A program made the translations under genes and the position numbers. DNA of 64,000 nt, from contig CM066914.1 in the NCBI GenBank assembly GCA_033964015.1, positions 9,601,831-9,665,830 of the forward strand, in the 5' to 3' direction. Under the pieces are notes generated by a model. That model was not told where the DNA came from, ran no database searches, and saw nothing but the letters and a program-made list of their open reading frames with translations. This document shows, piece by piece, positions 26,101 through 36,410 of this stretch. How positions within the stretch are numbered: the first letter of the stretch is position 1; every line of letters starts with the position of its first letter. This DNA comes from Scolanthus callimorphus. Taxonomy: Eukaryota; Cnidaria; Anthozoa; Actiniaria; Edwardsiidae.

Positions 26101-29100
26101 ACCTATATCACAGTGTGCCATGCACAAACACAATGCGCCGCAAAGCCATACGTCCTATATCAGTGTGCCATGCACAAACACAATGCGCCACCTAGCCGTA
26201 CCTATATCTCAGTGTGCCATGCACAAACACAATGCATCACCTAACCATACCTATATCACAGTGTGCCATGCACAAACACAATGTGCTGCCAAGCCGTACC
26301 TATATCACAGTGTGCCATGCACAAACACAATGCGCCGCCTAGCCATACCTATATCACAGTGTACCATGCACAAACACAATGCGCTGCCAAGCCGTACCTA
26401 TATCACAGTGTGCCATGCACAAACACACTGCACCGCCTAGCCATACCTATATCTTTGCCTGATTGTCTGTTTATTTCCACTCTCCAGCAAAAGCTATCTC
26501 AGCTGTCACAAGCACCCAAACTGGAACCCTTGAATGAGGGTGGAGCTGTCCCCTTGCTTCAGATGGTGAGCTTAATGTGAAAAGATGTTGTAAAGTTCCA
26601 TGGATTTTAGCAGTCTTAAATCACGAGTGGTCCAGTGGTCCGGATTAGTCGCAGCAAATTATTTGGCGAGCACTTGATAAATTCTGTGGCGTGCATACTA
26701 ATTTCTGTGAAGTTTTATGCTATTTCACTGTAAGCAAATGGGTCAGTCCAGATCATGAAATACCATGATTTTCGCCTTGAAAATACCAATAAAACCTCCT
26801 TGAAAATACTTACCTCTACCTTCTGTATGTTATTGACATGGAAGAGTTCTATAGTGAGTGATCACAGCCATGAAACAAGCATCATATTGTGTGGTTCCAG
26901 AAAATATCCATCCCCCCTCCCCCATGGAAGCCTATAGTCTATGGTCTATTTATTAGTCTATTTATACATAGAATTACAACATGAATGGTTTAATTTGCCC
27001 CTTTTATCTGGATCAGTTCTTTGAAAGGTTGAAGTCAATCATTTATGATACTTAATTTAGTTCAGTTTATTAGCACATATTTCGACATTACAAATAGAGT
27101 GTACAGTACAAAAAGAAAACAGCTATTATGTAAACTTTTCTTTTAAATTGTTGTCTTTCTTTTAAATTGTCTAACAAATTTACTTACAAATTTATTTAAA
27201 ATCTTATACAACTTTTAGAGTTATGATACCCTGCTAGTAGAGGTTTTTCCTTGACATTTCGCTCTCTCGTTTTGCTGTTAGCCTACGCGGTTTGGTTGTC
27301 GCGCTCTGTTTTCCTTGCTATCTATAAAACAACTATGAATGCATGACACGCGACTAACTTCGTTTAATGTTAAAAGACTGACAAAAAGAAAACTCTGCTA
27401 GCAGGGTTGAGGTATGAAAGACTCAATTCATAAATGTTTTTTTTTTATTAACTCCTTGAGTCATAGTCATAGACTATTACAAAACCATTATTGTGTTAAA
27501 TTACTTTTAAATTGCACCGTGTTTAAGGTACCGTTCACACTAATCCCTTTTCGCAATCCCCCGTTTTCGACGAGATACGCGTCCATACTGCTCTGTTTCC
27601 GAGTGTTTTCCCCTTGTTTATACCGACGGCATTTTCGAAAAGGCCCGGTTTCGTTGCGATGAAGTGTGAACGGGAGGCCTAAGCGGACAAAAACGTCTCC
27701 GTTTTCGTGTCGTTTGTACCGTACTTAACACTGTAACTGAAGTAACACAATTTTGTTCATTGTGTAATAGCATATTTCGAGATAACCATTGAATCCCATA
27801 TTAACCTATCATATTCATCTTCTACAAATTCTTAACCACAGAAAACAAACTGTGGCTTTTGATACTTATTCCGATTGGACCTTACACAGTACTTTGGTTA
27901 AAACAAGTTCTAAAAAGAATTTCCAAACAATTTCAGGTCCATGGCAACCGTAGAAGAATAAGTTTGAGTTTATCTAAAACTTTGTCGAATTTCTTTTCGC
28001 GTGCATCATGAATTTAAAGTCCTGGGGGACAGCAAAGAATTTCAGTTTCCATTAGCAATGGGTAAAGCATGGCCATGATACTTCAGCTGTCAGAAAAAGA
28101 GCTTTTGACGGAACTTATACAAGATCAACAAAAGGTTTGACATTATTTCAGCGTGATTTTTCCTCTCTGTTTTTACGTTCTGCGATCGAGTATCACTTTG
28201 ACTATTCGACTATATTTCTTATCGCTTGAAAGCTACAAAATCTTCAGTCATTTATTTACCGGGATTCGTTTAAGTTGTGGGATTTACTAGCATAATTACG
28301 GAAAGTCTTCTTAGAAAATTATTTCCCAGTCGAGGGACACTAGAAATATTCCACTAACTTTTAATATGTTTATACTAATATCTAATATCCAATTTTCAGG
28401 AAATTAATCGACTTAATGAAGATAACGACAAACTGAAGAAGCGAATTAAAGAATTAGAATCCAAAGTAAGTTTGATTTCGCCTTGAAGAATGGTATGAAG
28501 TTCATCTGAAAAACTATAAAGCTGGTCCCGAAGTTTTGGAATCCCAGAATAACCGTTGAATGGCTTCCATGAAAAAAAAAAACAAGTCTGTTCACTAGAA
28601 AAATAACAGTCATCTCTATAAAACTACCATTTAACATTGCGTTTACCTTGGACACATTTGAGTGGCGGAGGATTGTATGATCCAACAAATTGTATCTTTT
28701 TCTTATCTTATCATTTTTTGTTGATTTGTAGGCAACTGGCGCGCTTGGTGATAAAACAAAACTTCTTGCAACTCTAGAGAAAACACAAGCTGAACTCAAA
28801 GCCAAAGGGAATGTTAAGGTTGTATAAATTTGAATAAAGTTAGATTATTTAGCAGTTAATGTATTCGGCTGAGTATGATGCGGAGAATCTCGAGAATCTG
28901 AATAATTCTCCACATCATACGAAAGCTGAATTCATGAATTGCTTTATTATTCATTCAAATTTAGAATTGTTTTATTATTCATTTTTATTATTCATTCAAA
29001 ATGAATCTCCCCGCTTAGTTTTGCCAGCCTGCCTACAAGTGCGACGCGTTACGCGTGCTATAATTTTTCAACTTATCCATTCTTTGACGTCATCGATAGG

Positions 29101-32100
29101 ATAAGTCGCTCGCCTTCAAAAACATCAATAATTAGCCGGTGGTGCTCAACCAATCAGAAGCGGGAAAATATGTTGAATGAATAATAATAGAAAATGGTGA
29201 TTGTCTGATCTTAAATCCAGGAGAGGTAATTACGTTTTATTTTTTTGAAAAACATCTCCGGACGACTGTGCTCGATAAGTCATTAGCTCGATAAGTCATT
29301 TTTCAACAGCTTGAATAGAATATAAACGGAGTAGTTCAGTTTTTAGTGTCCTTTTCAGTTAGCTTTTTTAATTAGGGGGAGGGGTGTCACCGCTTTTTTT
29401 TAGAACAACGACTCATAGGCAGCAGTTTCGAGCATTTTGATTGGTTGATCAGTTATTTCACGTTACGTGACTGGCTGAATTTTCGCGAAAAGGAACCGTG
29501 ACCGTACGTGTTCCGTACCTTTTCACAGTTATACGAAACCTACTCTATCTTTATACAGGCACTCAGTTCCTGTAGACGTTGACACTTTTTGGCATTTCAG
29601 GTCCATGGAAAGGAACTTGCCGAACTGGAAGAGCAGATGGCAAGAGCCAAACTAGAGCTCAAGAAGGTAATACACCCAGCTTAGTTATGGTTACTAATTA
29701 AATCCCCAATCTTAGCAACAACAAGTAAAATTCAACATGTAGATTGAAGCTTTCGTGCAAACGGTCTAGTCAAGTCGACTCTTGCCTGCTCGCCGGCGTT
29801 GGAGACTAGTTTTTAGATCGAAAAACCCGAGTTTGCTTCGCGTTGGCCATCATCTTTGATGTAGTGACAAAAACGATTCACCTGTATTTCTTGGCATACA
29901 CACGAGCCTTTAGGGGAGTGTGCATACCAAAGAAATACAAGTGAGCAGGCAAAGTTGACTCTTCCCTGTTAACGGCGGTGCGAAAGGAATAGAGAGCTGA
30001 TATGTGAAAACTGATTCGATGCGGATAATAGTAGACAGTTTATTGTCACGTGGGTCTTACACGGGTTTGTTGTTGTGTTCTTTTTCAGTCTCAGCAATCT
30101 GGAGCCAACATGGCCGCGTCCTTTGATGGTGATATTGCAGATGCAAAGGTGCGTACCTTGATGTGGGGAAGTCTAGTTTAAATGAGCAATACAGCTATTT
30201 CACGAACCGTTGTCGTAGGGGCACTCAAGCGTACGCGCCCAGACTGCTAGGGTATGGGTAAACAGCTAACAAAGCAATCAAAATATATGTAGATATCCCA
30301 AACTACACGTTCAGTACCTTATCCTCGAGTCTTTTTCTATTCTCTCTAAGTATTACACAATTTGCTTTGTTGTTTGGTCTCGTTTGCTCCGACAACATTT
30401 ACTGAAATAGCTGTGAATAATGTCATTGTCGTTTACTAGCACTGGCTTGCACTCTAACCCTGAGAGACAAAGCCTTTTCATTGCTGACGAGTTCGCGAGT
30501 GGCCAAGTCCTGCTTTGTGTGTTTTCCGAGACGATTTCACTCACTCCGAGCGCGAGATGTTCGATAATATGGACGCGCGAAGAACGTGGCCGAAAATGCA
30601 CTCCGAGCGCGAAATGTTCGATAAATGGACGCGCGAAGAACGGGGCCGAAAAAAGCGCCTGGGGGAGGGGGGGTCCATTTATCGAACATCTCGCGCTCGG
30701 AGTGAAATCGTCTCTGAAAACGCACAAAACCGCCAAGCTATGCAGGCAGGCTGCTTTTGGGAGTACTCGAGCCTCAAATAGTTGTTACTACTATAATAAG
30801 GTTTCCCCAGCCAGATTTCAAAACACGTTCCGATCGGCAACGTTGTTTGAAAAAGATGTATGTTGTTTTGCTCAGTTATTTCCCGCGAGTAAATAAGAAT
30901 TCGTATACGATATTGGTAATTATGTTCGATGATTTCAAATTTCTATTTTTAGCACGAAATTCTGAGGCTCCAAGACGAACTAGAGCACACCCAACAGGTA
31001 TGAATATCTGTAGCGAAAGTTTCGTTAAAAACGCGCAACCATATTCGACGTGGAAACGACGTGGTCACGTCGTAGACCCGTCGCGTCGTGGAATTAAAGT
31101 CCCTAATAGAGCAGATGACTGTGAAAAGTGCCGACACTTCGCGACACTGTCGCGGTCACGGCACGCAACCTGGCCTGCTGTAGATACGGAATGAAATCGC
31201 GTAGTCGCGGCGCGGCACAACTTTATCGCGGCACTTTTCACAGTCATACGAAATCTGTTGAATGACAAACTGAGGTCTCCTTCCCAGTCCCTGGCGTTTT
31301 GACCGGGCTTCCTGTGGTTAGGTTGTGACGTCACCTGTGAGCTCGAGAGCCCGCGCACATCCAGCGGTTTACCTTCTCAATACATACAAGGAACGCTGGG
31401 ACCAGGCTGCCTCCTTCCCAATGTTTCTACATTGATCACATACAGTAAAAACCCGCATAGAAGAACCTGGATTTTAAGAACTTGTTAGGCTAGAATTATC
31501 CATGTGTACCCCATGTTTCCTTGTATTTTCAAATCAAATAAGAACCTGTTTACGGCTAAAAGTCTAGGTTTTTATACGCGGGTTGTTACTGTACTAGAAA
31601 CATGGGTTATAATTACAATAACTATCCACAAACCCTCTACTATTACCGCCATAACAAGAAACAAACACATTTCTCTTGCTTGTTTATCTTATCGGTTGTT
31701 CGTTTTCTAGGAGCTGACTAAGAAATTTAACGAGACCTACTTCTCTTGCTGGTTTATCTTATCGGTTGTTCGTTTTCTAGAAGCTGACGAAGAAATTTAA
31801 CGAGACCTACTTCTCTTGCTGGTTTATCTTATCGGTTGTTCGTTTTCTAGGAGCTGACTAAGAAATTTAACGAGACCTCACAGTACAAGAACATGAAACA
31901 AATGCTGACGTCAAAGAACGAACAGATCAAGGAACTTCGAAATCGTCTACGCAAGTAAGATCTTAAGGTTGCAGTTGTCAGTGGATGACCCAAATGTTAG
32001 GAAATTAGAATGTACACAGACAGACAAACATTTTTGTATTTGGGAGACAAAACAGGATCGGGGGGGGGATGCAACTTCCCCATGTTGGGATAAAATTACA

Positions 32101-32963
32101 GTATAATAATGATAACAATAATAATAGTATTAGGGCATTTTGTGACCTAAATGCTCTTACAATATGAGATAAAAAGAAGATGAATGAATTAATGAAGAAT
32201 TAAATGAAAAACCGTTACATTTTATATGATCAAAGAAAATTAAAAACTAAACAAAATGATATTTACAGTCTTATACCAAAATCTTATAAACTGTGTGAGA
32301 TATATAATATATATGCTAAATATATTTATAAAGTAGCTAAGATAATAGGCGCGCTCTGATTGGTTGAGAGTTGTGCATTCTCACATTTTAAACGCACGGC
32401 AGATGCAATGCTATTTTATAAAAGACGGCTCGTGAGTATCAAAAAAAAGTTTACTAGATAGCACTAGGAAGTAAGAGTTGTAGTCGGGGGCCGTGCCTTT
32501 ACATGTGCCTCCCTTCCTTGCAACCCTAAGCATGCACGTGGGACAGAGCCCAGGACTGGGGGATAGACAGACAGACAATCACTTCTTTATAAGAATGGAA
32601 GGTGGGGGGGGGGGGCTTGCTTCATATTTGGCACTCCAACATTAATGCCAAATTCCTTACCCAAGAATATACGTTTTTTTATTCGCTTTTCTGAAAAATC
32701 TGCCAGAAGTTTTCACCCAGAATATAAATAATAATAATAATAATAATAATAAGTATTTATATAGCGCATTTTCCTAATGTCCAAATGCGCTTTACATTCA
32801 TTTAAAAATAAAATGCACATGACAAAAAGTCCATTCGCCTGTCTTGGCAGGTTTAATAGACGGAAGCCAAAACGCATTCGGAAATGTCAAGTGGGAGCTC
32901 GCAGAATTATGGAATTGCAGTAACAAGATTTTCTTACCTTTCAGATACGAACCGGATGGTTGA
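17131..32963 (+). CDS. LZTFL1: LZTFL1, leucine zipper transcription factor-like 1 (13 exons)
   Basis: Exons: 17131-17133, 18518-18639, 19087-19281, 20097-20163, 26488-26565, 28400-28465, 28732-28818, 29601-29666, 30089-30148, 30953-30997, 31851-31954, 32945-32963 plus an optional in-frame exon 28087-28134 (listed separately; counted in the thirteen). The joined frame without the optional exon is 912 nt, 303 residues, against 299 in human. Exon 1 is only the ATG, cut by GTAAGT. Family marks include HHQQNVVSYLRFAR near the start, VEDTYTIDE, NVLLLRQLFSQAEKWHLKLQ, ISELENR, LEPLNEGG, and a C-terminal coiled coil ending NEQIKELRNRLRKYEPDG. In vertebrates LZTFL1 binds the BBSome in the cytoplasm and controls ciliary entry of membrane cargo (human BBS17). 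All junctions are GT-AG and no frame break is present, so the gene looks intact. Possible poly(A) signals lie at 33268 and 33340. Confidence 0.95.
20528..26452. repeat. Giant 49-bp minisatellite in LZTFL1 intron 4
   Basis: About 120 units built on ACAGTGTGCCATGCACAAAC, ACAATGC and CCATACCTATATC. Most units are 49 bp. Some lack 5 bp of the CCTAGCC segment (44 bp). Variant classes (ACAAACAC or ACAAAGAC; GCGCCGCC, GCGCTGCC, GCATCACC, GCGCCACC; TAGCC, AAGCC or TAACC) act as bar codes. Because 49 is 1 mod 3 and the unit lacks stops in some phases, overlapping long open frames appear, but the array is intronic and non-coding. The edge units are degenerate (CTGCCATGC at 20539; the CGTCCTATATCAG variant near 26150). 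The array ends 35 bp before the exon 5 acceptor. Confidence 0.98.
20785..26114. repeat. Higher-order tandem duplication of 2665 bp within the minisatellite
   Basis: Positions 20785-23449 recur at 23450-26114 with the same order of variant units, including private mutations such as GCCATTCACAAAC (22674 and 25339), GTGCTATGCAC (22284 and 24949), TATATCAAAGTG and TATACCACAG. 2665 bp equals 55 units, of which six are the 44-bp form. Identity by eye is essentially complete, so this is a single very recent duplication or an assembly duplication. Confidence 0.93.
27522..27732. mobile_element. MITE-like element flanked by TTAA
   Basis: Left end TTAAGGTACCG and right end GTACCGTACTTAA, with inner CCGTTTTCGACG / CCGTTTTCGTGTCG and GTTCACACTAATCCC / GTGTGAACGGG pairings. 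TTAA at both edges may be the target site. Lies in LZTFL1 intron 5. Confidence 0.55.
28087..28134 (+). CDS. LZTFL1: Candidate optional 16-codon exon of LZTFL1
   Basis: A CTTCAG acceptor is followed by 48 open nucleotides and a GTTTGA donor. It is phase 0 on both sides, so it can be included or skipped without shifting the frame. The peptide LSEKELLTELIQDQQK is coiled-coil compatible and would sit between the exon ending VPLLQM and the exon starting EINRLNEDN. Skipping it gives the spacing of the human protein, so inclusion would be lineage-specific or alternative. Two ATGs lie just upstream (GCATGGCCATGATAC), so it might instead be an alternative first exon. Confidence 0.4.
29878..29950. repeat. 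Hairpin element in LZTFL1 intron
   Basis: CACCTGTATTTCTTGGCATAC pairs imperfectly with GTGCATACCAAAGAAATACA. The flanking GCCTGCTCGCC (29785) and GAGCAGGCAAAG (29943) extend the fold. A small foldback element. Confidence 0.55.
30188..30418. mobile_element. MITE with CAGCTATTTCA ends
   Basis: Left ATACAGCTATTTCACGAACC then GTTGTCG. Right CCGACAACATTTACTGAAAT then AGCTGT. Relatives lie at 38382-38480 (one end) and 57484-57756 (both ends). The body includes GCGTACGCGCCCAGAC, shared by all three. Confidence 0.75.
30512..30736. mobile_element. Inverted repeat with CACTCCGAGCGCGA motif
   Basis: GAGACGATTTCACTC plus CACTCCGAGCGCGAGATGTT at 30528-30561 is mirrored by AACATCTCGCGCTCGGAGTG and AAATCGTCTCTG at about 30684-30717. 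A second direct copy of ACTCCGAGCGCGAAATGTTC lies inside (30600), with GGACGCGCGAAGAAC repeated. A young foldback with a tandem inner part, in LZTFL1 intron 10. Confidence 0.75.
31440..31598. mobile_element. MITE with ACAGTAAAAACCCGC ends
   Basis: Left ACAGTAAAAACCCGCATAGA then AGAACCTG. Right AGAACCTGTTTACGGC then GGTTTTTATACGCGGGTTGT and TACTGT. A fragment of the same family in reverse orientation is at 12826-12870, where it mimics a splice donor. Confidence 0.7.
31671..31880. repeat. 70-bp tandem triplication containing the 3' splice site of an LZTFL1 exon
   Basis: Three units begin TTCTCTTGCT at 31671, 31741 and 31811. Each contains the pyrimidine tract, a CGTTTTCTAG acceptor and the exon start GAGCTGAC(T/G)AAGAAATTTA (copy 2 starts AAGCTG). 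Only the third unit runs on into the full exon. Using unit 1 or 2 as acceptor would insert 140 or 70 nt and reach a stop, because 70 is not a multiple of three. Confidence 0.95.
32728..32830. repeat. ATA microsatellite with retroposon-like tail
   Basis: (AAT)n at 32728-32752 adjoins TATTTATATAGCGCATTTTCC and AAATGCGCTTTACA. This resembles, in reverse orientation, the AAAGCGC...GCGCTATAAAAAT plus ATT repeat at 47755-47820. Both look like 3' tails of a SINE/LINE family. Lies in the last LZTFL1 intron. Confidence 0.45.
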
Positions 32964-33267
32964 TTGAGAACTGTTTTGTGGTTTCAGAGGCTCGTTCATC
33001 TCCGCTTCCTCATTCTGCGAATGTCATGCCAAAGGACTGCTGTATTTACCAAACATTAATATTTATGTGGTCGCGTAATTCGATAGACACGAGGTAATAA
33101 CAGCCCTGATACTAAGATGCAGATTGTAGTTATGGGGCGGATTTGACTTGACTGTAGTAAAAACAAACGCAAAGTAATGACAAAAATTCTGACCTACGTG
33201 AGTGATTGCAAAGTAATAGAAAATTACTCACGACAGTCATCTGAAAACCGCTCTTTATTAGTTTGTC

Positions 33268-33345
33268 AATAAAATCGATTCTGACTTCCAGGATATTATG
33301 GCATGAGTTAATGACTTGATGAAAATATTATGACAGTTTAATAAA
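33268..33345 (+). promoter_or_regulatory. Candidate poly(A) signals of LZTFL1
   Basis: AATAAA hexamers at 33268 and 33340 lie about 300-380 bp past the LZTFL1 stop. They are the first such signals downstream of the stop that I noticed. Confidence 0.4.
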
Positions 33346-33679
33346 ATTCCTAAATCGTTCAAGTAAGCTATAGTTTGTTTGTCCTTATTTCTTCATCATG
33401 TTGATGCTCGCCTTTCCTTGCTCAAAACAGTTCCTAAACCGGATCAGGGGCGTGGCATGCCGGCATTTTTCAAACCTGGAATTGTGAACGAGTGAAGCTT
33501 GGTCACTCTGGCCCATGTCGCCTAATCTGATTACCAGGCCTTCTCCGTTGTCCCACTCCACTAATTTTATTTTTCCTCTAATCGTTGGCATGGAAAAGTC
33601 AAATTCGGTAGAATGTACCGTAATTATTCACAATGGAGTGTGCGCGCCTTCCTCTCTGCGTTTCCCTTTGCGCTTGCTA

Positions 33680-33855
33680 CGCAGGCATTTTGTCATGGTG
33701 AAAAAAAAAAATTCCAGACTCTAATTTACCACGCTTTACGCCATCATCATGGTCAGAATGTTGCCAAATTTGGCGATGATGGCGTAAAGAGTGGTAAATG
33801 AGAGTCCACACCCCTCAAAACCATTGGAATTTTTTTACCATGACAAAATGCCAAA
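33680..33855. mobile_element. MITE with GGCATTTTGTCATGGT ends
   Basis: Left GGCATTTTGTCATGGTGAAA, right TTTTTTACCATGACAAAATGCC. Inner CTTTACGCCATCATC pairs with GATGATGGCGTAAAG. Lies between LZTFL1 and PDE12. Confidence 0.8.
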
Positions 33856-34194
33856 TGTATAATTATGATAATTTTCTGTTACAAAAGAGTGGTATGGACA
33901 GTAATGATAGATTAAGTTATGGGAGCAGCAAGCCCGAGGCGGCAGAGAGCGGGAGCTCTCGCGAGAGCGCCACTTCATCGCTGCGGGGAGGAGGGCGGGG
34001 CACAATGTTAACTACGGCGCTCTCACGGCAGTGGAAAAGACTAACTACACCAGAAAATTGTATTTTAGCTTATTTATAAGCTGGAATGGGAATGCTATTA
34101 CATAACACATTCCTGAGAGAGTTAACGATGAGGTAACTAGTTGATTTTAGGCCAACGGAAACGGAAATACCAAGTGAGAATAGTCATCTAACCT

Positions 34195-34445
34195 CACAGT
34201 ATTTATCAACCAGAGGAGCGTGCGTTGACGGGGCACTGTCGTCTGCTCGCAGGGGAGGCTCCAGGGACATCTATTTGAGGGCCGTCTCTGAAGTGGTTGA
34301 TTTTGAGCGTTGGAGCATGCGCTGAAGGGTCTTTCTCTCAGTGGCTCTGTATTAAATCTCGTGCATGCGTCAATGGCTGTCGCCAGAGCCTCCCGCGCGA
34401 GGTGACTAGCCGGGGAGCTCTGGGTTCGAGAATGCTACGCGGCCG
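34195..34445. mobile_element. Partial copy of the CCGGGGAGCTCTGGGT element
   Basis: Contains CTCGCAGGGGAGGCTC, GACATCTATTTGAGGGCC, GCATGCG...TCTTTCTCTC and CCGGGGAGCTCTGGGTTCGA in the same order as the element around 53735-54275. Ends about 150 bp before PDE12 and could contribute to its upstream region. Confidence 0.65.
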
Positions 34446-34680
34446 GACATTGGCCGGACATCCGGACAGTTTCTAAGCATTTTTTCCGCGCGCGCGCAGC
34501 TCCTCGATTACCCAGAATTCCTCCTTTTCGTACTCAGTGTATGCGCAGCCATGCACAAATACCTGGAACGCCTGGTAGATTTCTGCACTCCAAAATCCAG
34601 TCGTGGCGGTGCGAAGGGTTATAAACCTCAGTTTTTCCTCGATTTTTTGTCTCAGACGTGTATCTACTGTCCCTAGAAAC

Positions 34681-36410
34681 ATGTCCGTGGCTAGTGTACG
34701 CAGCGTGGAAGATGAAAATGATATGAAAATATCATTTCTTTATGAAGGAAAGAAGAAGAACTTGCAGCGCTTGAAAACCGAACTGCTTGGGAAATCGCTC
34801 ACTAGGATTTCATTGTCTACACTTGACGTCAAAAAGAAAGATAAAAAAGCGGCGAAGAAGTCAAAGACAAACATTGAAAACGACAAAAAGCAGCCAGATG
34901 TAACTCTATGGTTCGAGAACTCTTTAGTAGATAAAGATGTACAGAATAAGGATGCTTGGAAGAGCGGTGCAGTCCTAAAAATCGGTGAGATGGAACTGAC
35001 CGTTGAAGTTAACCCACCAAGTGTTATTTCATTTTCGCTTCCAAGCCACATTATGGTTGATTTCCCGGTTTATCCAGTAATTAATATTGAGTTTGCAGAG
35101 TTAAAGTTTTGTGTGTTCAAATGGTACAAGTCAACCAATCCGGAAGATTCCTCAGCCACACCAGTTCCACCTGCCCCAGAGTGTCAGTGGGAGTTTGTTA
35201 GTGAAGAGTTCTGCTACAAACCTACTTTGTTAGACATTGGTTGTTATCTTAAAGTGGTCTGTACTCCAGGAAGAGAAGGCTGTAATAGCGCAATAAGTGC
35301 AGATGCAATAAGCTCTGTGAAAATTTCAGCAGCACCAGGTCACAGTCCCTTCGAAAACAGACATCTGTATACTTCTAAGAAACTTGATTCAGATCATATT
35401 AGATTTGTCTCATATAATATTCTAGCTGATGCTTATGCAAGGGAGGACTTTGCTTTGAATGTTCTATATCCCTATTGTCCACCATATGCTTTGGACATTG
35501 GTTACCGAAAACAAGTCCTCATGAAAGAAATCACAGGCTACAATGCAGATGTCCTTTGTTTACAAGAATGTGGGCGTAAACTGTATGAGGGATTTTTAGA
35601 GCCATGTTTGGGATTACTAGGTTACCAGGGCATGCTTAGGTGCAAAGCTGGGGAAATTCCAGAGGGGGAAGCCATCTTCTTTAACAAAAACAAGTTTGAT
35701 TTTGTGGAATCCCACGATATAGTTATTCGCAAGTCGCTGCAGCAAGATTGTGTTCAAGAGAAAATACTAGACCAGGTCTCAGCAGTACCTTCTTTGTTTG
35801 AATCTGTGATCAAAAGAAATGCTATAGCTCAAGTAATTGTCCTTAAACCAATAAAAGTGACAGGCCTGCTCTATGTATTGTCAATACCCATTTGTATTAT
35901 AGACCTTATGCACCACATATAAGGCTACTACAAGCAGCTATAATTTTGAATCACACAAAGAAGGTAGTTGAGAAACTGAAAAAATCCAGCTATGCAGAGA
36001 ACTGTGAGCAAAGTTGCACTGCTGGAGATGTAGCAGTTATCTTTTCTGGAGATTTTAACAGCAATCCTAGGTCAGGGCTTGTACAGTTGTTCACTGAGGG
36101 GCATGTAGAAGGAAGCCACCATGATTGGTCAGTAACAGAGGATGAAGATCAACACTGTGACACAATAGACATTGAACATGACTTTCACCTTTCAAATGCT
36201 TGTGGGACTCCACCATTTACTAACTTTACTGCTGGCTTCAAGGGAACTTTGGACTACATATTCTATGACAATAGATTCCTGGAAGTAGGTGCTGTAATTC
36301 CCTTGCCTGATGAGGAGGAACTATTGAACTATATTGCCCTACCCTCTGTTGTAATGCCCTCAGACCATTTAGCATTGGTTTGTGATCTCGGGTGGAAAGA
36401 TTTCAAGTAA
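34681..36410 (+). CDS. PDE12: PDE12-like 2'-5' phosphodiesterase, single exon, one frameshift
   Basis: The product is a member of the exonuclease/endonuclease/phosphatase (EEP) family. Vertebrate PDE12 is mitochondrial, degrades 2'-5' oligoadenylate and trims poly(A) from mitochondrial RNAs. Visible blocks: an N-terminal region with AWKSGAVLKIG and FRWYK-like FKWYKS; HLYTSKKL; VSYNILAD (catalytic Asn near residue 246); CLQE (Glu about 296); VNTHLY (His about 404); SGDFNS (Asp about 458); PSDHLAL (His about 563). The frame changes between about 35860 and 35872: everything before reads in one frame and VNTHLYYRP onward in another, consistent with one missing base. Allowing for it gives 576 residues (human 609). 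First in-frame ATG is 34681. The frame is open back to 34579 and encodes an Arg-rich stretch resembling a mitochondrial presequence, but starting at GTG 34603. No intron is visible in the reading frame. Confidence 0.9.

Noticed and set aside
20528..26452. CRISPR array (regular 49-bp spacing)
   Set aside because: Whole units are repeated without unique spacers, and the host is a eukaryote.
20589..26580. Dozens of overlapping open frames of 70-270 codons with Cys/His-rich repeats, resembling a repetitive secreted protein
   Set aside because: They are the three frames of one 49-bp minisatellite that lies inside an LZTFL1 intron. Frames shift with each unit and there is no start context or splice structure of their own.
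30420..31194. Open frames of 127, 145 and 158 codons on both strands
   Set aside because: They cross an inverted repeat and LZTFL1 exon 11 in the wrong frame, with stop-free stretches produced by GC-rich palindromes.
34603..36410. Two separate genes (34603-35922 and 35892-36410)
   Set aside because: The two frames together give one continuous EEP-family protein with all catalytic motifs in order. A single missing base separates them.
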